Notes: generated from the letters alone by a model not told the origin. Shown: positions 9,501-16,356, counted from the first letter of the stretch. The stretch is 34,880 bases of DNA from Bacteroidales bacterium (GCA_029934515.1 JAOZMB010000018.1:1-34880); one strand, 5' to 3'. Program-made: numbers and translations.

Positions 9501-10226
9501 TATATAGAAGCTCTTTCGAACTATTTACAAAAATATTTATCTGCTCGTAATTATCTTGATTTTAGCAAAAAAATAAATGCTTACACTGATACAACAACAT
9601 TAAAAAAGTGTGTAAACTATTTGATTAATTATATTTATGATAATATTGTTGTCGAGAAATATAAACAAATAGAATATATTGATGAGCTTTGTTCAACTCT
9701 TTCCATTGACAAATCAATAGACAAAGAGATTAGAAAAAAAACGAATACTTTTTTGGATAATATTTTTTATTCTAAATATATAAATAATATTTTACGTCCC
9801 AGTTTGGCGCTTGAATGTAGTAATTTCCAAAAAGAAAATTTCTATACTGTTCTAAGATTTATGCGCGATGCTGGTAATTCTTTATGTAATTGTGAACATC
9901 TTTATGTAAGTTCAGAAAAAGCATTATCTAAAAATCCAGAAAATTTTACTTTTCTTTTATTAAATGCTTATGCTCGTTTTTGGAGGAATCCAGATGATGA
10001 GAAAAATTATAATATAGCTTTTGAACGACTGACAAAAGGTTTTTTATTAATGAAACAAAAAGAGATTCTTAGTCTGGAACAAATATTAGACAGAAAAAAT
10101 AATTTTCTTGAAAAATTATACGAACAAAACAATAAATTAAAAGCAAATATAGAACCTATATTTTTCCTTAAAACACACATAAATTGGCTTAATGATTTTA
10201 ATAAAAAATTCTTAAGCAAAAATTAA
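6576..10226 (+). CDS. large divergent RecQ-like superfamily 2 helicase
   Basis: A 1216-residue protein. The core is a RecQ-like helicase: FYDNQINAI (about 440-448) corresponds to motif 0, PPGSGKTLIYQ (462-472) is the Walker A loop, VIDEIQCISEF...DFRPAY (565-582) is Walker B plus the RecQ aromatic-rich region, GLGTTAT (606-612) is motif III, and IIGCAGRDGKP (768-778) is motif VI, with C where the family usually has R. The zinc-binding, RQC and HRDC domains of classical RecQ are not recognisable; about 400 C-terminal residues are unassigned. Residues 174-211 (IVIETD ... D190 ... RKELEKQNINYLYV) recall the Vsr/DUF559 nuclease-like pattern, perhaps degenerate. It stands alone between an AT-rich leader and a large inverted repeat. 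A role in DNA repair or phage defence is inference. Confidence 0.75.
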   Translation: MKQLQAGYFIETVTELYSTRHIEEQFLPLLKKLSCFDIETETDISHRIKNSSVAVINNIITRGTPTRPSIFIGDLISRIFSQTVKRTNAGGNIRYNFVAGTDKELINKVFHIIDPRIKIKYPTKYMSETEKFKIDFIFNDVLKYTGDYFLQEINLLDKKNKFTIEPPYSNNNKKAIVIETDVDADIINVDYILIEKKRKELEKQNINYLYVKKGQTETVTSDLQYFTYNEYFDIIKKNFLVPLYNRTSGLDMLQIVLAPFAIARIQKTVIEFILAGKLKLNVRKLKIAVIERDVPAGYLAFEDLKQQFENLYILQGKKIYFPKIELDIYYSKEFKNAKLNNFFKGNKKDITEFDKNKFYDLLIDISMLQKTGFDDCIPETKAKNKVKIRSVNSVNSTRKFYTSKLIFYDALKFRTAVSLENKTERSLKFFLQNIFRKNNFYDNQINAIRKALTLESFTQISPPGSGKTLIYQFAAIMQAGISIAVLPDTNILREHYNDLQNENIDGTCYINSSNYRCTENTKALNKFGNGESLITFVSSEKFKEISFKENINKLFLNKIYFSYFVIDEIQCISEFSCDFRPAYKELAKFAFDNCKTKNIRKIPIIGLGTTATYNVKKDIISNTNINSENFLIYKNDKRKINYKVIKTNEKHTTVLQLLEETKSNTLIVSPDIKKIYEINDENYADITDIIQTEHREIKTESYFGTIDARRNYVEKEEAYSSEENYFNFKNNNINILTVNESVCNFKKSDIRRIIFMNLPESLENFYKIIGCAGRDGKPANIYVLYDDTVTEIFENTYAAKSNGKPEQAELILNITKDSIVQRQKLNRTYQSRKKEINVLHEIIDIINKKHKEFKFNKITKINLMFSNNVLNNTIKMLDKHLPDKFDVKDVEKAYNSNNYHTGFINSLNEVYRTKLVNDDIDIDVELETMFYNHRDQNDTEIALYRLQTISYIESYEINLKEKYFVIYLMKKQDRKYIEALSNYLQKYLSARNYLDFSKKINAYTDTTTLKKCVNYLINYIYDNIVVEKYKQIEYIDELCSTLSIDKSIDKEIRKKTNTFLDNIFYSKYINNILRPSLALECSNFQKENFYTVLRFMRDAGNSLCNCEHLYVSSEKALSKNPENFTFLLLNAYARFWRNPDDEKNYNIAFERLTKGFLLMKQKEILSLEQILDRKNNFLEKLYEQNNKLKANIEPIFFLKTHINWLNDFNKKFLSKN

Positions 10227-10243
10227 TAATTTATTGAAATTAC

Positions 10244-10328
10244 TAATAAAGTGAAATTGGTTTTTCTATGAATTTATTTTTTTTGTAAAATTAATATTTT
10301 AATCCGAAAAACCTAATTCACTTTATTA
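10244..10328. repeat. long inverted repeat after the helicase gene
   Basis: The segment 10244-10266 pairs with 10306-10328 over 23 positions with two mismatches around a 39-base loop. A second, weaker inverted pair (GGTATA-centred, about 10335-10346 with 10406-10418) lies just beyond it. The first hairpin begins 18 bases past the helicase stop, so it could shape the mRNA 3' end. There is no clear T run. The rest of the space up to 10500 shows no gene. Confidence 0.55.
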
Positions 10329-10500
10329 TAAAAATCTTTGGTATATTTCATAAATACAAAAAAAGATTTTATTTGATTTTTCACTTTTTCCATCAATAAT
10401 TTTTTATACCAAGAATAACATTTTAAATGAATTGCGAGCTACTCATGGTGGCAAAGAACTATATATAAAGTTAAAGCATCAAATACTTTCAGTTATTAAT

Positions 10501-11148
10501 CTACTCTTTTTTTGATGACGGCTCGTTGTTGTTATCATCAATACTTTGTTTATAATCTGTCCTCCATGCTTTGTTTCTGATGTCTTTTAAAAGTCTATAT
10601 GCGTTTTCGCCATAGAAAAAATTATTAAGGTCTTCTATTCCGTATGTTCTTAATATTGCATATTGTTTATCAGAAGGTAATGTTCTTACTTTTGGGTCTT
10701 TATGTCGAGCCCATCCTTTGGCTGTTCCACTATGAGGATACGGATATTCGCAATATCGTAATCGCCAAAGATTGTTAAGTGTATTAATTGTTTTGCTAAT
10801 TGTGTAGTCTGATATTTTTTCTTCACCTTTTGTGGAAACATCATCTGGAATATCAATAACTTTATGTTTCAATAACAAATTTTCTTTGTTAGGATTTGCA
10901 AGAGATCGTTCATTGCCTGTAAGTTGTAATACCCAATTTCTCTGTGCCAAAAAAAATATTTCATAATCACCGTAGCCCGTATTTTTAATAAGTGCATATT
11001 GGACTAATTTATTGTTAAAATTAGGCATTATTTTAAATGCAAAATAGAAATCATCAGAGGTTTCATCTGTTCCAAACTTTATATTTCCTTGTGCCGAGAT
11101 TTTACAAATTGTAAATATTATAACGATTAAAAAAATTATTTTTTTCAT
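10501..11148 (-). CDS. secreted protein of unknown function, paralogue 1
   Basis: A 215-residue protein with a signal peptide (MKKIIFLIVIIFTICKISAQ, cleavage likely after SAQ). I do not recognise the family. Visible landmarks are FAFKIMP near residue 36, NPNKENLL around residue 86, LNNLWRLRY, a segment with RTLPS and ILRTYGI, and FFYGENAYRLL, ending NEPSSKK. It contains no cysteine cluster, sorting domain or lipobox. The neighbouring gene at 11245-11886 is a clear paralogue with the same landmarks in the same order, so the pair arose by tandem duplication. The protein is probably periplasmic or exported. The gap between the two is 96 bases and co-transcription is possible. Confidence 0.75.
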   Translation of the reverse strand: MKKIIFLIVIIFTICKISAQGNIKFGTDETSDDFYFAFKIMPNFNNKLVQYALIKNTGYGDYEIFFLAQRNWVLQLTGNERSLANPNKENLLLKHKVIDIPDDVSTKGEEKISDYTISKTINTLNNLWRLRYCEYPYPHSGTAKGWARHKDPKVRTLPSDKQYAILRTYGIEDLNNFFYGENAYRLLKDIRNKAWRTDYKQSIDDNNNEPSSKKE

Positions 11149-11244
11149 TTTATTTCTGATTTATTAGTTTGTGAACATTTATTTTTAATAAAAAAAACAA
11201 ATTTTAAAGTTGTTTATAACTAAAAAAAATATCTTTAAATGTAA

Positions 11245-11886
11245 TTATTTTTTTTTTGAAGACGGTTCGTTTGGATCCATATCAATACTCTCGGCGTAGT
11301 TATTTTGCCATGCTGTATTTCCTACATCTCTCAAAAGTCTATATACGTTTTCACCGTAAAAAAAATTATTAAAATTCTCAATTCCGTAAGTTTTTAATAT
11401 CTCAAATTGATTATTTGAAGGTAATGTTCTTATTTTATGATTTAAATTTTTTGCCCATCCTTTTGTTGAGCCTTTGTAAAATCTGTATGGATATTCATAA
11501 TATCTTAATCTCCACAAATTATTAAGTAACTGAATTGTTTTGTACATTGTATATTCTGAAACACTCACATCACCTTCTCTCTGCACCTTGTCTGGAATTT
11601 TAAAGAGCTTATATTTTATTAACAGATTTTCTTTATTTGGATTGGCTTTTGATATTTCTTTGCCAGAAATTTGTCTAACCCAACTTTGTTTTGTAAGGAA
11701 AGATATCTCATCTATACCTTTATTATCATTCTTAATCACTGCAAATTGAACTAATTCATCGGCTACTCCTGGCATTATTTTAAATGCAAAATAATAATTC
11801 TTTGATTGTTGTTTTTTTCCGTAGCTCTGTGCATATATCTCAAAAATTGTAAATATTGCAATTATAAAAAAACTTATTTTTCTCAT
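11245..11886 (-). CDS. secreted protein of unknown function, paralogue 2
   Basis: A 213-residue protein with a signal peptide ending around IYAQ (residue 20). Roughly half of the aligned positions match the downstream paralogue by eye, including FAFKIMP, NPNKENLL, LNNLWRLRY, RTLPS, TYGIE, NNFFYGEN and the terminal NEPSSKK. The region just after the signal peptide and the middle loop are the most diverged parts. The conserved tryptophan, tyrosine and glycine positions suggest a folded domain under selection rather than a decaying copy. The function is unknown. The ATG at 11884-11886 directly precedes the signal peptide, and the upstream space up to pdxA holds an AT-rich leader. Confidence 0.75.
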   Translation of the reverse strand: MRKISFFIIAIFTIFEIYAQSYGKKQQSKNYYFAFKIMPGVADELVQFAVIKNDNKGIDEISFLTKQSWVRQISGKEISKANPNKENLLIKYKLFKIPDKVQREGDVSVSEYTMYKTIQLLNNLWRLRYYEYPYRFYKGSTKGWAKNLNHKIRTLPSNNQFEILKTYGIENFNNFFYGENVYRLLRDVGNTAWQNNYAESIDMDPNEPSSKKK

Positions 11887-11990
11887 TTCATTTAAAATTT
11901 ATTTATTTGCCAAAATTAAACAAAATTATAAATTATTTTATTTAATTTTAAAGAACATTTTTTAATTTTATAAATTCTTTTTCCTAAAGA

Positions 11991-12010
11991 ATAATGCTAT
12001 TTAGCATTAT
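11991..12010. promoter_or_regulatory. palindrome upstream of pdxA
   Basis: ATAATGCTA (11991-11999) and TAGCATTAT (12002-12010) form a perfect 9-bp inverted repeat with a two-base centre, 45 bases before the pdxA start and between two divergent genes. The short centre fits a dimeric repressor site better than an RNA hairpin. No regulator is identified. Confidence 0.35.
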
Positions 12011-12054
12011 AACGTTAAAAGTAATAAAATTATTTTATAAAAAAATTATAAATT

Positions 12055-13107
12055 ATGAATAATAAAGAAATTTTATCTGAAAAACCCAAAGTAGGTATTA
12101 CACACGGAGATATGAATGGAATTGGTTACGAGGTTATTATCAAGACGCTTTTTGACAATAGAATAACAGAACTTTGTACTCCCATTGTTTACGGTTCTCC
12201 GAAATTTTTAGCATATCACAGAAAAGCAATTAATATTGATAATTTTAGTTTGAACCAAATTAAGACACCAGAACAAGCAAACCACAAACGTTCAAATATT
12301 ATTAATTGTATTAGTGATAATATAAGAATCGAACTTGGAAAATCAACAACATTAGCTGGAGTTTCTGCTTTTCAGTCATTGGATTATGCAGTAAAAGATT
12401 TAAAAAGAAATAAAATAGATGTACTCTTAACTGCTCCTATCAATAAAAATAACATAAACTCAAAAAAATTTAATTTTCCTGGACACACAGAGTTTTTAAA
12501 ATCAAAGTTCGAAGCCAAAGATGTATTGATGCTTATGGTTGGCAAAAGTATGCGACTTGGTGTTGTTGCTGGACATGTAGCTATCAAAGATGTATATTCT
12601 TATATTACTTTTGACAGCATATTGAGTAAATTACACATATTAAATCAATCATTAATAAAAGATTTTAGGATACGCAAACCAATAATTGCTGTTCTTGGTT
12701 TGAATCCGCATGCTGGTGATGAGGGTTTGCTTGGAAAGGAGGAGCAGGATATTATTATTCCAGCTATAAACAAAGCAAGAGAAGATGGAATAATGGCTAT
12801 CGGGCCTTATGCAAGTGATGGTTTTTTTGGTTCTGGTTCATACGAAAAGTTTGATGCTGTACTTGCTATGTATCACGACCAGGGTTTGCCTCCATTTAAA
12901 GTTATTGAGTTTGAATCTGGTGTAAATTATACTGCTGGTTTATCTGTAATAAGAACATCGCCCGTTCACGGAACAGCATACGATATAGCAGGAAAAGGAA
13001 TTGCATCGCCAGATTCGTTCAGAGAAGCACTTTTTTTGGCTCTCGAAATTAAAAAAAATAGAGAGTTTTATGAAGAAATAAATATAAACCCACTCATTGG
13101 GTATTGA
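12055..13107 (+). CDS. pdxA: 4-hydroxythreonine-4-phosphate dehydrogenase
   Basis: A 350-residue cytosolic enzyme of DXP-dependent vitamin B6 (pyridoxal phosphate) synthesis. It oxidises 4-phosphohydroxy-L-threonine with NAD and the product condenses through PdxJ. The N-terminal GITHGDMNGIGYEV matches the PdxA start signature. Metal-binding histidines can be placed at H174 (AGHVAI), H219 (NPHAGDEG) and H274 (MYHDQGLPPFK), and the substrate-binding GHTEF is at about 143-147. The length is normal for the family and no key residue is missing. The gene is transcribed towards tRNA-His and is followed by a 14-bp terminator-like hairpin. A palindrome upstream (11991-12010) could be an operator. Confidence 0.95.
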   Translation: MNNKEILSEKPKVGITHGDMNGIGYEVIIKTLFDNRITELCTPIVYGSPKFLAYHRKAINIDNFSLNQIKTPEQANHKRSNIINCISDNIRIELGKSTTLAGVSAFQSLDYAVKDLKRNKIDVLLTAPINKNNINSKKFNFPGHTEFLKSKFEAKDVLMLMVGKSMRLGVVAGHVAIKDVYSYITFDSILSKLHILNQSLIKDFRIRKPIIAVLGLNPHAGDEGLLGKEEQDIIIPAINKAREDGIMAIGPYASDGFFGSGSYEKFDAVLAMYHDQGLPPFKVIEFESGVNYTAGLSVIRTSPVHGTAYDIAGKGIASPDSFREALFLALEIKKNREFYEEININPLIGY

Positions 13108-13153
13108 TTTTTACTTTTACTTAATCAAGATTGTTACAAACACAAAGTTGGGC

Positions 13154-13202
13154 AATAAATTACTGTCGGCGGGGTTTCAAACCACACTGACAGTAATTTA
13201 TT
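13154..13202 (+). terminator. terminator-like hairpin after pdxA
   Basis: AATAAATTACTGTC (13154-13167) pairs perfectly with GACAGTAATTTATT (13189-13202), a 14-bp stem whose 21-base apical part contains a smaller GGTTT/AAACC pairing. The T run after the stem is poor. It lies 46 bases past the pdxA stop. The 327-base space between pdxA and tRNA-His holds this hairpin, the repeat at 13271-13306 and the tRNA promoter, and no gene. Confidence 0.5.
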
Positions 13203-13270
13203 TGTGATTTTATTTAAATATCAGCAAAATCAGGTTTGGAAAAATCAAATTTAAATTAATATTTTTTTCT

Positions 13271-13306
13271 CTGCGCATGTGCGGTGTTTTCACCGCCAAA
13301 GCGCAG
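13271..13306. repeat. two-tier palindromic hairpin (GGTGTTTTCACC family)
   Basis: The outer stem CTGCGC (13271-13276) pairs with GCGCAG (13301-13306) and the inner stem GCGGTG (13281-13286) pairs with CACCGC (13291-13296) around a TTTT loop, with symmetric four-base internal loops. Both stems are perfect. Related sequences recur in inverted pairs at about 24165-24270, so this is a dispersed palindromic element rather than a local terminator. Confidence 0.65.
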
Positions 13307-13390
13307 GAGTAATTTATTACCAATAATTATATTTATTAACTCCATTTTTTTCTATCAAAATTAAAAATTTGTGAAAAATAATGAAAAAAA

Positions 13391-13421
13391 TTTGTAAGTT
13401 AAAAAACGTTTTTTAACTTTG
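13391..13421 (+). promoter_or_regulatory. promoter of tRNA-His
   Basis: TTTG at 13391-13394 and TAACTTTG at 13414-13421 are separated by 19 bases, a full match to the Bacteroidota promoter consensus. The tRNA begins 13 bases after the -7 box, so the 5' leader is only a few bases long. A perfect 20-base palindrome fills most of the spacer. Confidence 0.75.
13398..13417. promoter_or_regulatory. perfect 20-base palindrome inside the tRNA-His promoter
   Basis: GTTAAAAAAC followed directly by its reverse complement GTTTTTTAAC lies between the -33 and -7 boxes and enters the -7 box. It could be a repressor or activator site, or an intrinsically bent tract. AT-rich background makes such palindromes more likely, so a role is unproven. 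Confidence 0.4.
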
Positions 13422-13434
13422 CAATCTAATTATT

Positions 13435-13508
13435 GCCATCGTAGCTTAGCTGGTTAAAGCGCTGGATTGTGGTTCCAGAGATCAAGGGTTCGAATCTCTT
13501 CGATGGTA
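13435..13508 (+). tRNA. tRNA-His (GTG), lacking encoded G-1, with A73
   Basis: A full cloverleaf can be folded. The acceptor stem GCCATCG (13435-13441) pairs with CGATGGT (13501-13507), with a G-U first pair. T8 and A9 follow, then the D stem GCTT/AAGC and the anticodon stem CTGGA/TCCAG with loop TTGTGGT and anticodon GTG at 13469-13471. The T arm is AAGGG/CTCTT with a TTCGAAT loop. The base before position 1 is T and the discriminator is A73, so the usual bacterial G-1:C73 pair of tRNA-His is not encoded. The 3' CCA is not encoded either. It has its own promoter and terminator and lies directly before hisS. Confidence 0.95.
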
Positions 13509-13514
13509 CAGTTT

Positions 13515-13556
13515 AGAAGGCACTGCAAAATAAATGCAGTGCCTTCTTTTTTTTTT
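13515..13556 (+). terminator. strong Rho-independent terminator between tRNA-His and hisS
   Basis: AGAAGGCACTGCA (13515-13527) pairs perfectly with TGCAGTGCCTTCT (13535-13547), a 13-bp stem with a seven-base loop, followed by ten T bases (13547-13556). It starts seven bases after the tRNA ends and finishes 22 bases before the hisS start codon. Confidence 0.9.
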
Positions 13557-13578
13557 AATTAATCAAATAAATATAAAC

Positions 13579-15186
13579 ATGTCTGATAACAAAAGAGGTA
13601 TAATACCAAGAAAAATTAAAGGTTTTAGAGATATCTATCCAGAATTAAACCAGTTGAGATGGAAAATAATTACAAAAGCTGGAGAGGTTTATAAAAAATA
13701 CGGATACGAACACTGGGACACACCAATAATAGAATATGCTGATTGTCTTGGTAAATATATGCCAGATAGAGACACTATCGAAGAAGGAGTATATTCGTTT
13801 AGAAATCCTGAAAAAGAACCAGTTTATAAAAAAAACGGCGAAGAACTTAGAGATAAATGGAACAAAGTAATAATGGATAACCATCATTTGTCGCTAAGAT
13901 ACGATTTGACAGCACCTCTTGCACGTTTGTATTCTGAAAACCTGTGGTCTCAATTTCTGAAAAATAATATAAACGAAAAAAAAATACCGCTTTTTAGACG
14001 TTACCAATTTGGACAAGTATTTAGATATGAAACAAAATTAGACCCAGGCAGATTTAGAGAATTTTGGCAACTAGATTTCGATACAGTAGGTACAAATAAC
14101 ATAACAGCTGATGCTGAGGTTTGTATGATACTATCAGATGCAATGGAAGCAATAGGTCTAAAACGAGAAACTTATATTGTAAACGTAAACAATAGGAAAA
14201 TACTAAAAGGTTTTTTAAGAGAAATAGGTATCTTTGAAATAAAAATTATTGATGATAAAAATATTTCTCAGAACGGAGAAGAAATAGAACAAGATATTCT
14301 AAGAATAATTGACAAAGTTGATAAAATCGGAATAAAAGAAGTTGTTAAAGAACTCGGAAAAGGTAGAAAAGATTCTTCCGGTGCTAAAATAATAGGTTTA
14401 AAATTGACAGAAAATATTATAGAAAAAATAGAAAAATATTTGACAACTTTTAATGGAATATCAACTAGAACTGAAATAATTAATAATCTTAATAAGCTAT
14501 CAATTAAAGACAAAATATTTAATGAAGGACTTGACGAATTAATTATAATTGATAAATTATTAAATGACATCGGATACAAAGACGATAGAATAGCTTTTTT
14601 GCCAACAATGGTACGCGGTATGGCATATTATACGGGTCCTGTTTTTGAGGTTAATTCTATGCAAAAATACAAAGACGAAAAAGGAAGAGAAAGAAAAGTC
14701 GGTGCAATTTGTGGAGGAGGAAGATACGATGGATTAGTAGAAAAACTAATCGGCATAAAAGCACCAGCAACAGGAGCATCAATCGGAGTCGACAGACTCG
14801 CTGAATTACTTTATTTAACAAAACAAAAAGATAAATTAGAAAACGGACCAGTCTTTATTGTAGTATTTGATGATAACTTAATGTCTGAATATCAGAAAAT
14901 TGCAGCTGAAATAAGAAACGCCGGAATAAAAACAGAAATATATTACGGTACTCAGAAAGGTCTTAGAAAACAACTAACTTATGCTGACAAAAAAAATTGC
15001 CCACTTGCAATTCTAATAGGTGAAGACGAAATAAAACAAGGAATAGTTACTGTTAAAAACCTTAAACTTGGAAAAGATAAAAAAATGCAGGATATAAAAG
15101 ATAGAAAAATATGGAGAGCAAAAGTGCAAAAACAAGTAAAACGTGAAAATCTAATTTCATATATAATAGAAACAATAGAAAAATAA
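13579..15186 (+). CDS. hisS: histidyl-tRNA synthetase, alphaproteobacterial-like type
   Basis: A 535-residue class II synthetase that charges tRNA-His. The family motifs are present: RYDLTAPLAR at 107-116, motif 2 with QVFRYETKLDPGRFREF followed by DFDTVG at about 146-171, the HisA-type RGMAYYTGPVFE at 346-357, GGGRYDG at 379-385, and an anticodon-binding domain from about 422. In motif 2 the usual bacterial RPQKGRYR is KLDPGRFR, close to the alphaproteobacterial PGPGRFR form. In E. coli HisRS this loop contacts the G-1:C73 pair that this tRNA lacks. The frame opens upstream at an ATG inside the terminator (13534); MSDNKRG at 13579 is the plausible start. The enzyme is longer than most HisRS. 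Only 22 bases separate it from the terminator. Confidence 0.95.
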   Translation: MSDNKRGIIPRKIKGFRDIYPELNQLRWKIITKAGEVYKKYGYEHWDTPIIEYADCLGKYMPDRDTIEEGVYSFRNPEKEPVYKKNGEELRDKWNKVIMDNHHLSLRYDLTAPLARLYSENLWSQFLKNNINEKKIPLFRRYQFGQVFRYETKLDPGRFREFWQLDFDTVGTNNITADAEVCMILSDAMEAIGLKRETYIVNVNNRKILKGFLREIGIFEIKIIDDKNISQNGEEIEQDILRIIDKVDKIGIKEVVKELGKGRKDSSGAKIIGLKLTENIIEKIEKYLTTFNGISTRTEIINNLNKLSIKDKIFNEGLDELIIIDKLLNDIGYKDDRIAFLPTMVRGMAYYTGPVFEVNSMQKYKDEKGRERKVGAICGGGRYDGLVEKLIGIKAPATGASIGVDRLAELLYLTKQKDKLENGPVFIVVFDDNLMSEYQKIAAEIRNAGIKTEIYYGTQKGLRKQLTYADKKNCPLAILIGEDEIKQGIVTVKNLKLGKDKKMQDIKDRKIWRAKVQKQVKRENLISYIIETIEK

Positions 15187-15288
15187 ATTACTTAGTAAAT
15201 TACGAATTACGAATTGATTTACACCTGATAATAAGTATTTTACAAAAAACAAATCAAAAAGTTATTTTTTAACAATTACTTAGTAAAT
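15187..15288 (+). repeat. dispersed intergenic element, copy A
   Basis: About 100 bases made of a heptad run (AATTACG, twice), a core GATTTACACCTGATAATAAG, and an end with GTTATTTTTTAAC. The core recurs at 25834-25893 and 28521-28626. A 15-base direct repeat flanks it (15186-15200 and 15274-15288). TTGATTT (15214-15220) can pair with AAATCAA (15251-15257). Its right end abuts the start codon of the deacetylase. Confidence 0.75.
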
Positions 15289-16032
15289 ATGAACTTTCGA
15301 AAGACAAATATTACTATTTTTTCGGTATTATTAATATTTATTATAACTGATATTTTATTACATGTTTCATTTTATTTATACATTTTATTGCTATTTTCTT
15401 ATGTTTTTATTATTATTTATGCCTCTTTTAATATATGTTCAAATTTTTATTTAAAAGCAATATGTAAAGCAAAAATAAATACAAATAAAATAGCAATAAC
15501 TTTTGATGATGGACCTTGTCCAGAAACGACCTTGTATATACTCGATGTTCTTGAAAAATATAATGCAAAAGCAACTTTTTTTTGTATCGGCTGTAAAGCA
15601 GAAGTTTATCCAGATATTATTAAAAAAATCAATTCAAAAGGTCATACTATTGGAAATCATACAAAATTACACAATATAAATTTTACTTTTTCGAGTACAA
15701 AAAAAGTCCAAAAAGAAATATACGAAACAAATAAAATAATTGAAAATATAATTGAAAAATCAATTGTTCTTTTCAGACCTCCATTTGGAATTACAAACCC
15801 TAATATTGCAAAAGCAGTATGTAAACTCAATATGAAAACAATCGGCTGGAATATACGCTCACTAGATACTGTTAAGAATAAAAAAATTACTATAAAAAGA
15901 ATAAAAAAAACTAAATCCGGAGATATTATTCTCTTTCATGATACTGTTTATGATACAATTAAGATCTTGGATAACTTCCTAAATAATTATAAAAATAAAA
16001 ATATTAAATTTGTTACTATTAACGATTTGTAA
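15289..16032 (+). CDS. polysaccharide deacetylase family protein (NodB domain)
   Basis: A 247-residue membrane-anchored hydrolase. Two hydrophobic segments occupy about residues 8-50, and the NodB homology domain follows. It has TFDDGP with the catalytic and metal-binding aspartates D73/D74, the zinc-binding histidines H124 and H128 in GNHTKLH, RPPFG at 163-167, GWNIRSLDT at 186-194 and the catalytic histidine H217 in LFHDT. All five motifs are intact, so an active metal-dependent deacetylase of N-acetylated or O-acetylated sugar polymers, probably peptidoglycan or an exopolysaccharide at the outer face of the membrane, is likely. The gene is 25 bases upstream of the DUF721 gene, so the two are probably co-transcribed. 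The 5' leader is made of repeat copy A. Confidence 0.9.
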   Translation: MNFRKTNITIFSVLLIFIITDILLHVSFYLYILLLFSYVFIIIYASFNICSNFYLKAICKAKINTNKIAITFDDGPCPETTLYILDVLEKYNAKATFFCIGCKAEVYPDIIKKINSKGHTIGNHTKLHNINFTFSSTKKVQKEIYETNKIIENIIEKSIVLFRPPFGITNPNIAKAVCKLNMKTIGWNIRSLDTVKNKKITIKRIKKTKSGDIILFHDTVYDTIKILDNFLNNYKNKNIKFVTINDL

Positions 16033-16057
16033 ATTTTACAAATAAAAAACAAAACTA

Positions 16058-16348
16058 ATGAGAAGAAATAATACAGAACCTTTGAAAAATGTTTTAATGC
16101 AATATTTAAAAGTAATAGGTGCTGATAAAAAACTTAAAGAAATAAGATTAAAAAATAATTGGGAAGAAATAATGGGAAAAAGTATTGCTCTTAAAACAGA
16201 AAAAATTTATATTAATAAAGGTACTTTTTTTATTAAAATTAGTTCGTCTGTATTAAAATATGAACTCGCAATGATGAAACATGCTGTTATTGATAAACTT
16301 AATAAAACTGCTGGTGAAAATTTAATTAAAAATATAAAATTTATATAA
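16058..16348 (+). CDS. DUF721 (DciA-like) protein
   Basis: A small basic 96-residue protein with the DUF721 pattern: LKNVLMQYLK near the N-terminus, WEEIMGKSIALKTEKIYINKGTFFIKISSSVLKYEL in the middle (a KH-like fold), and a C-terminal helix with NLIKNIKF. DUF721 includes DciA, the replicative helicase operator of many bacteria. In Bacteroidota, short stand-alone DUF721 proteins are usual and a role in loading DnaB is inferred rather than shown. It overlaps no other gene, follows the deacetylase by 25 bases, and is followed by a heptad repeat and a hairpin that mark the left edge of the defence island. Confidence 0.75.
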   Translation: MRRNNTEPLKNVLMQYLKVIGADKKLKEIRLKNNWEEIMGKSIALKTEKIYINKGTFFIKISSSVLKYELAMMKHAVIDKLNKTAGENLIKNIKFI

Positions 16349-16356
16349 ATAAGAAA

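Noticed and set aside
13534-13578. Earlier in-frame ATG for hisS
   Set aside because: It lies inside the terminator stem after tRNA-His, and the extra 15 residues are hydrophobic and not conserved-looking. The ATG at 13579 begins a typical HisRS N-terminus.
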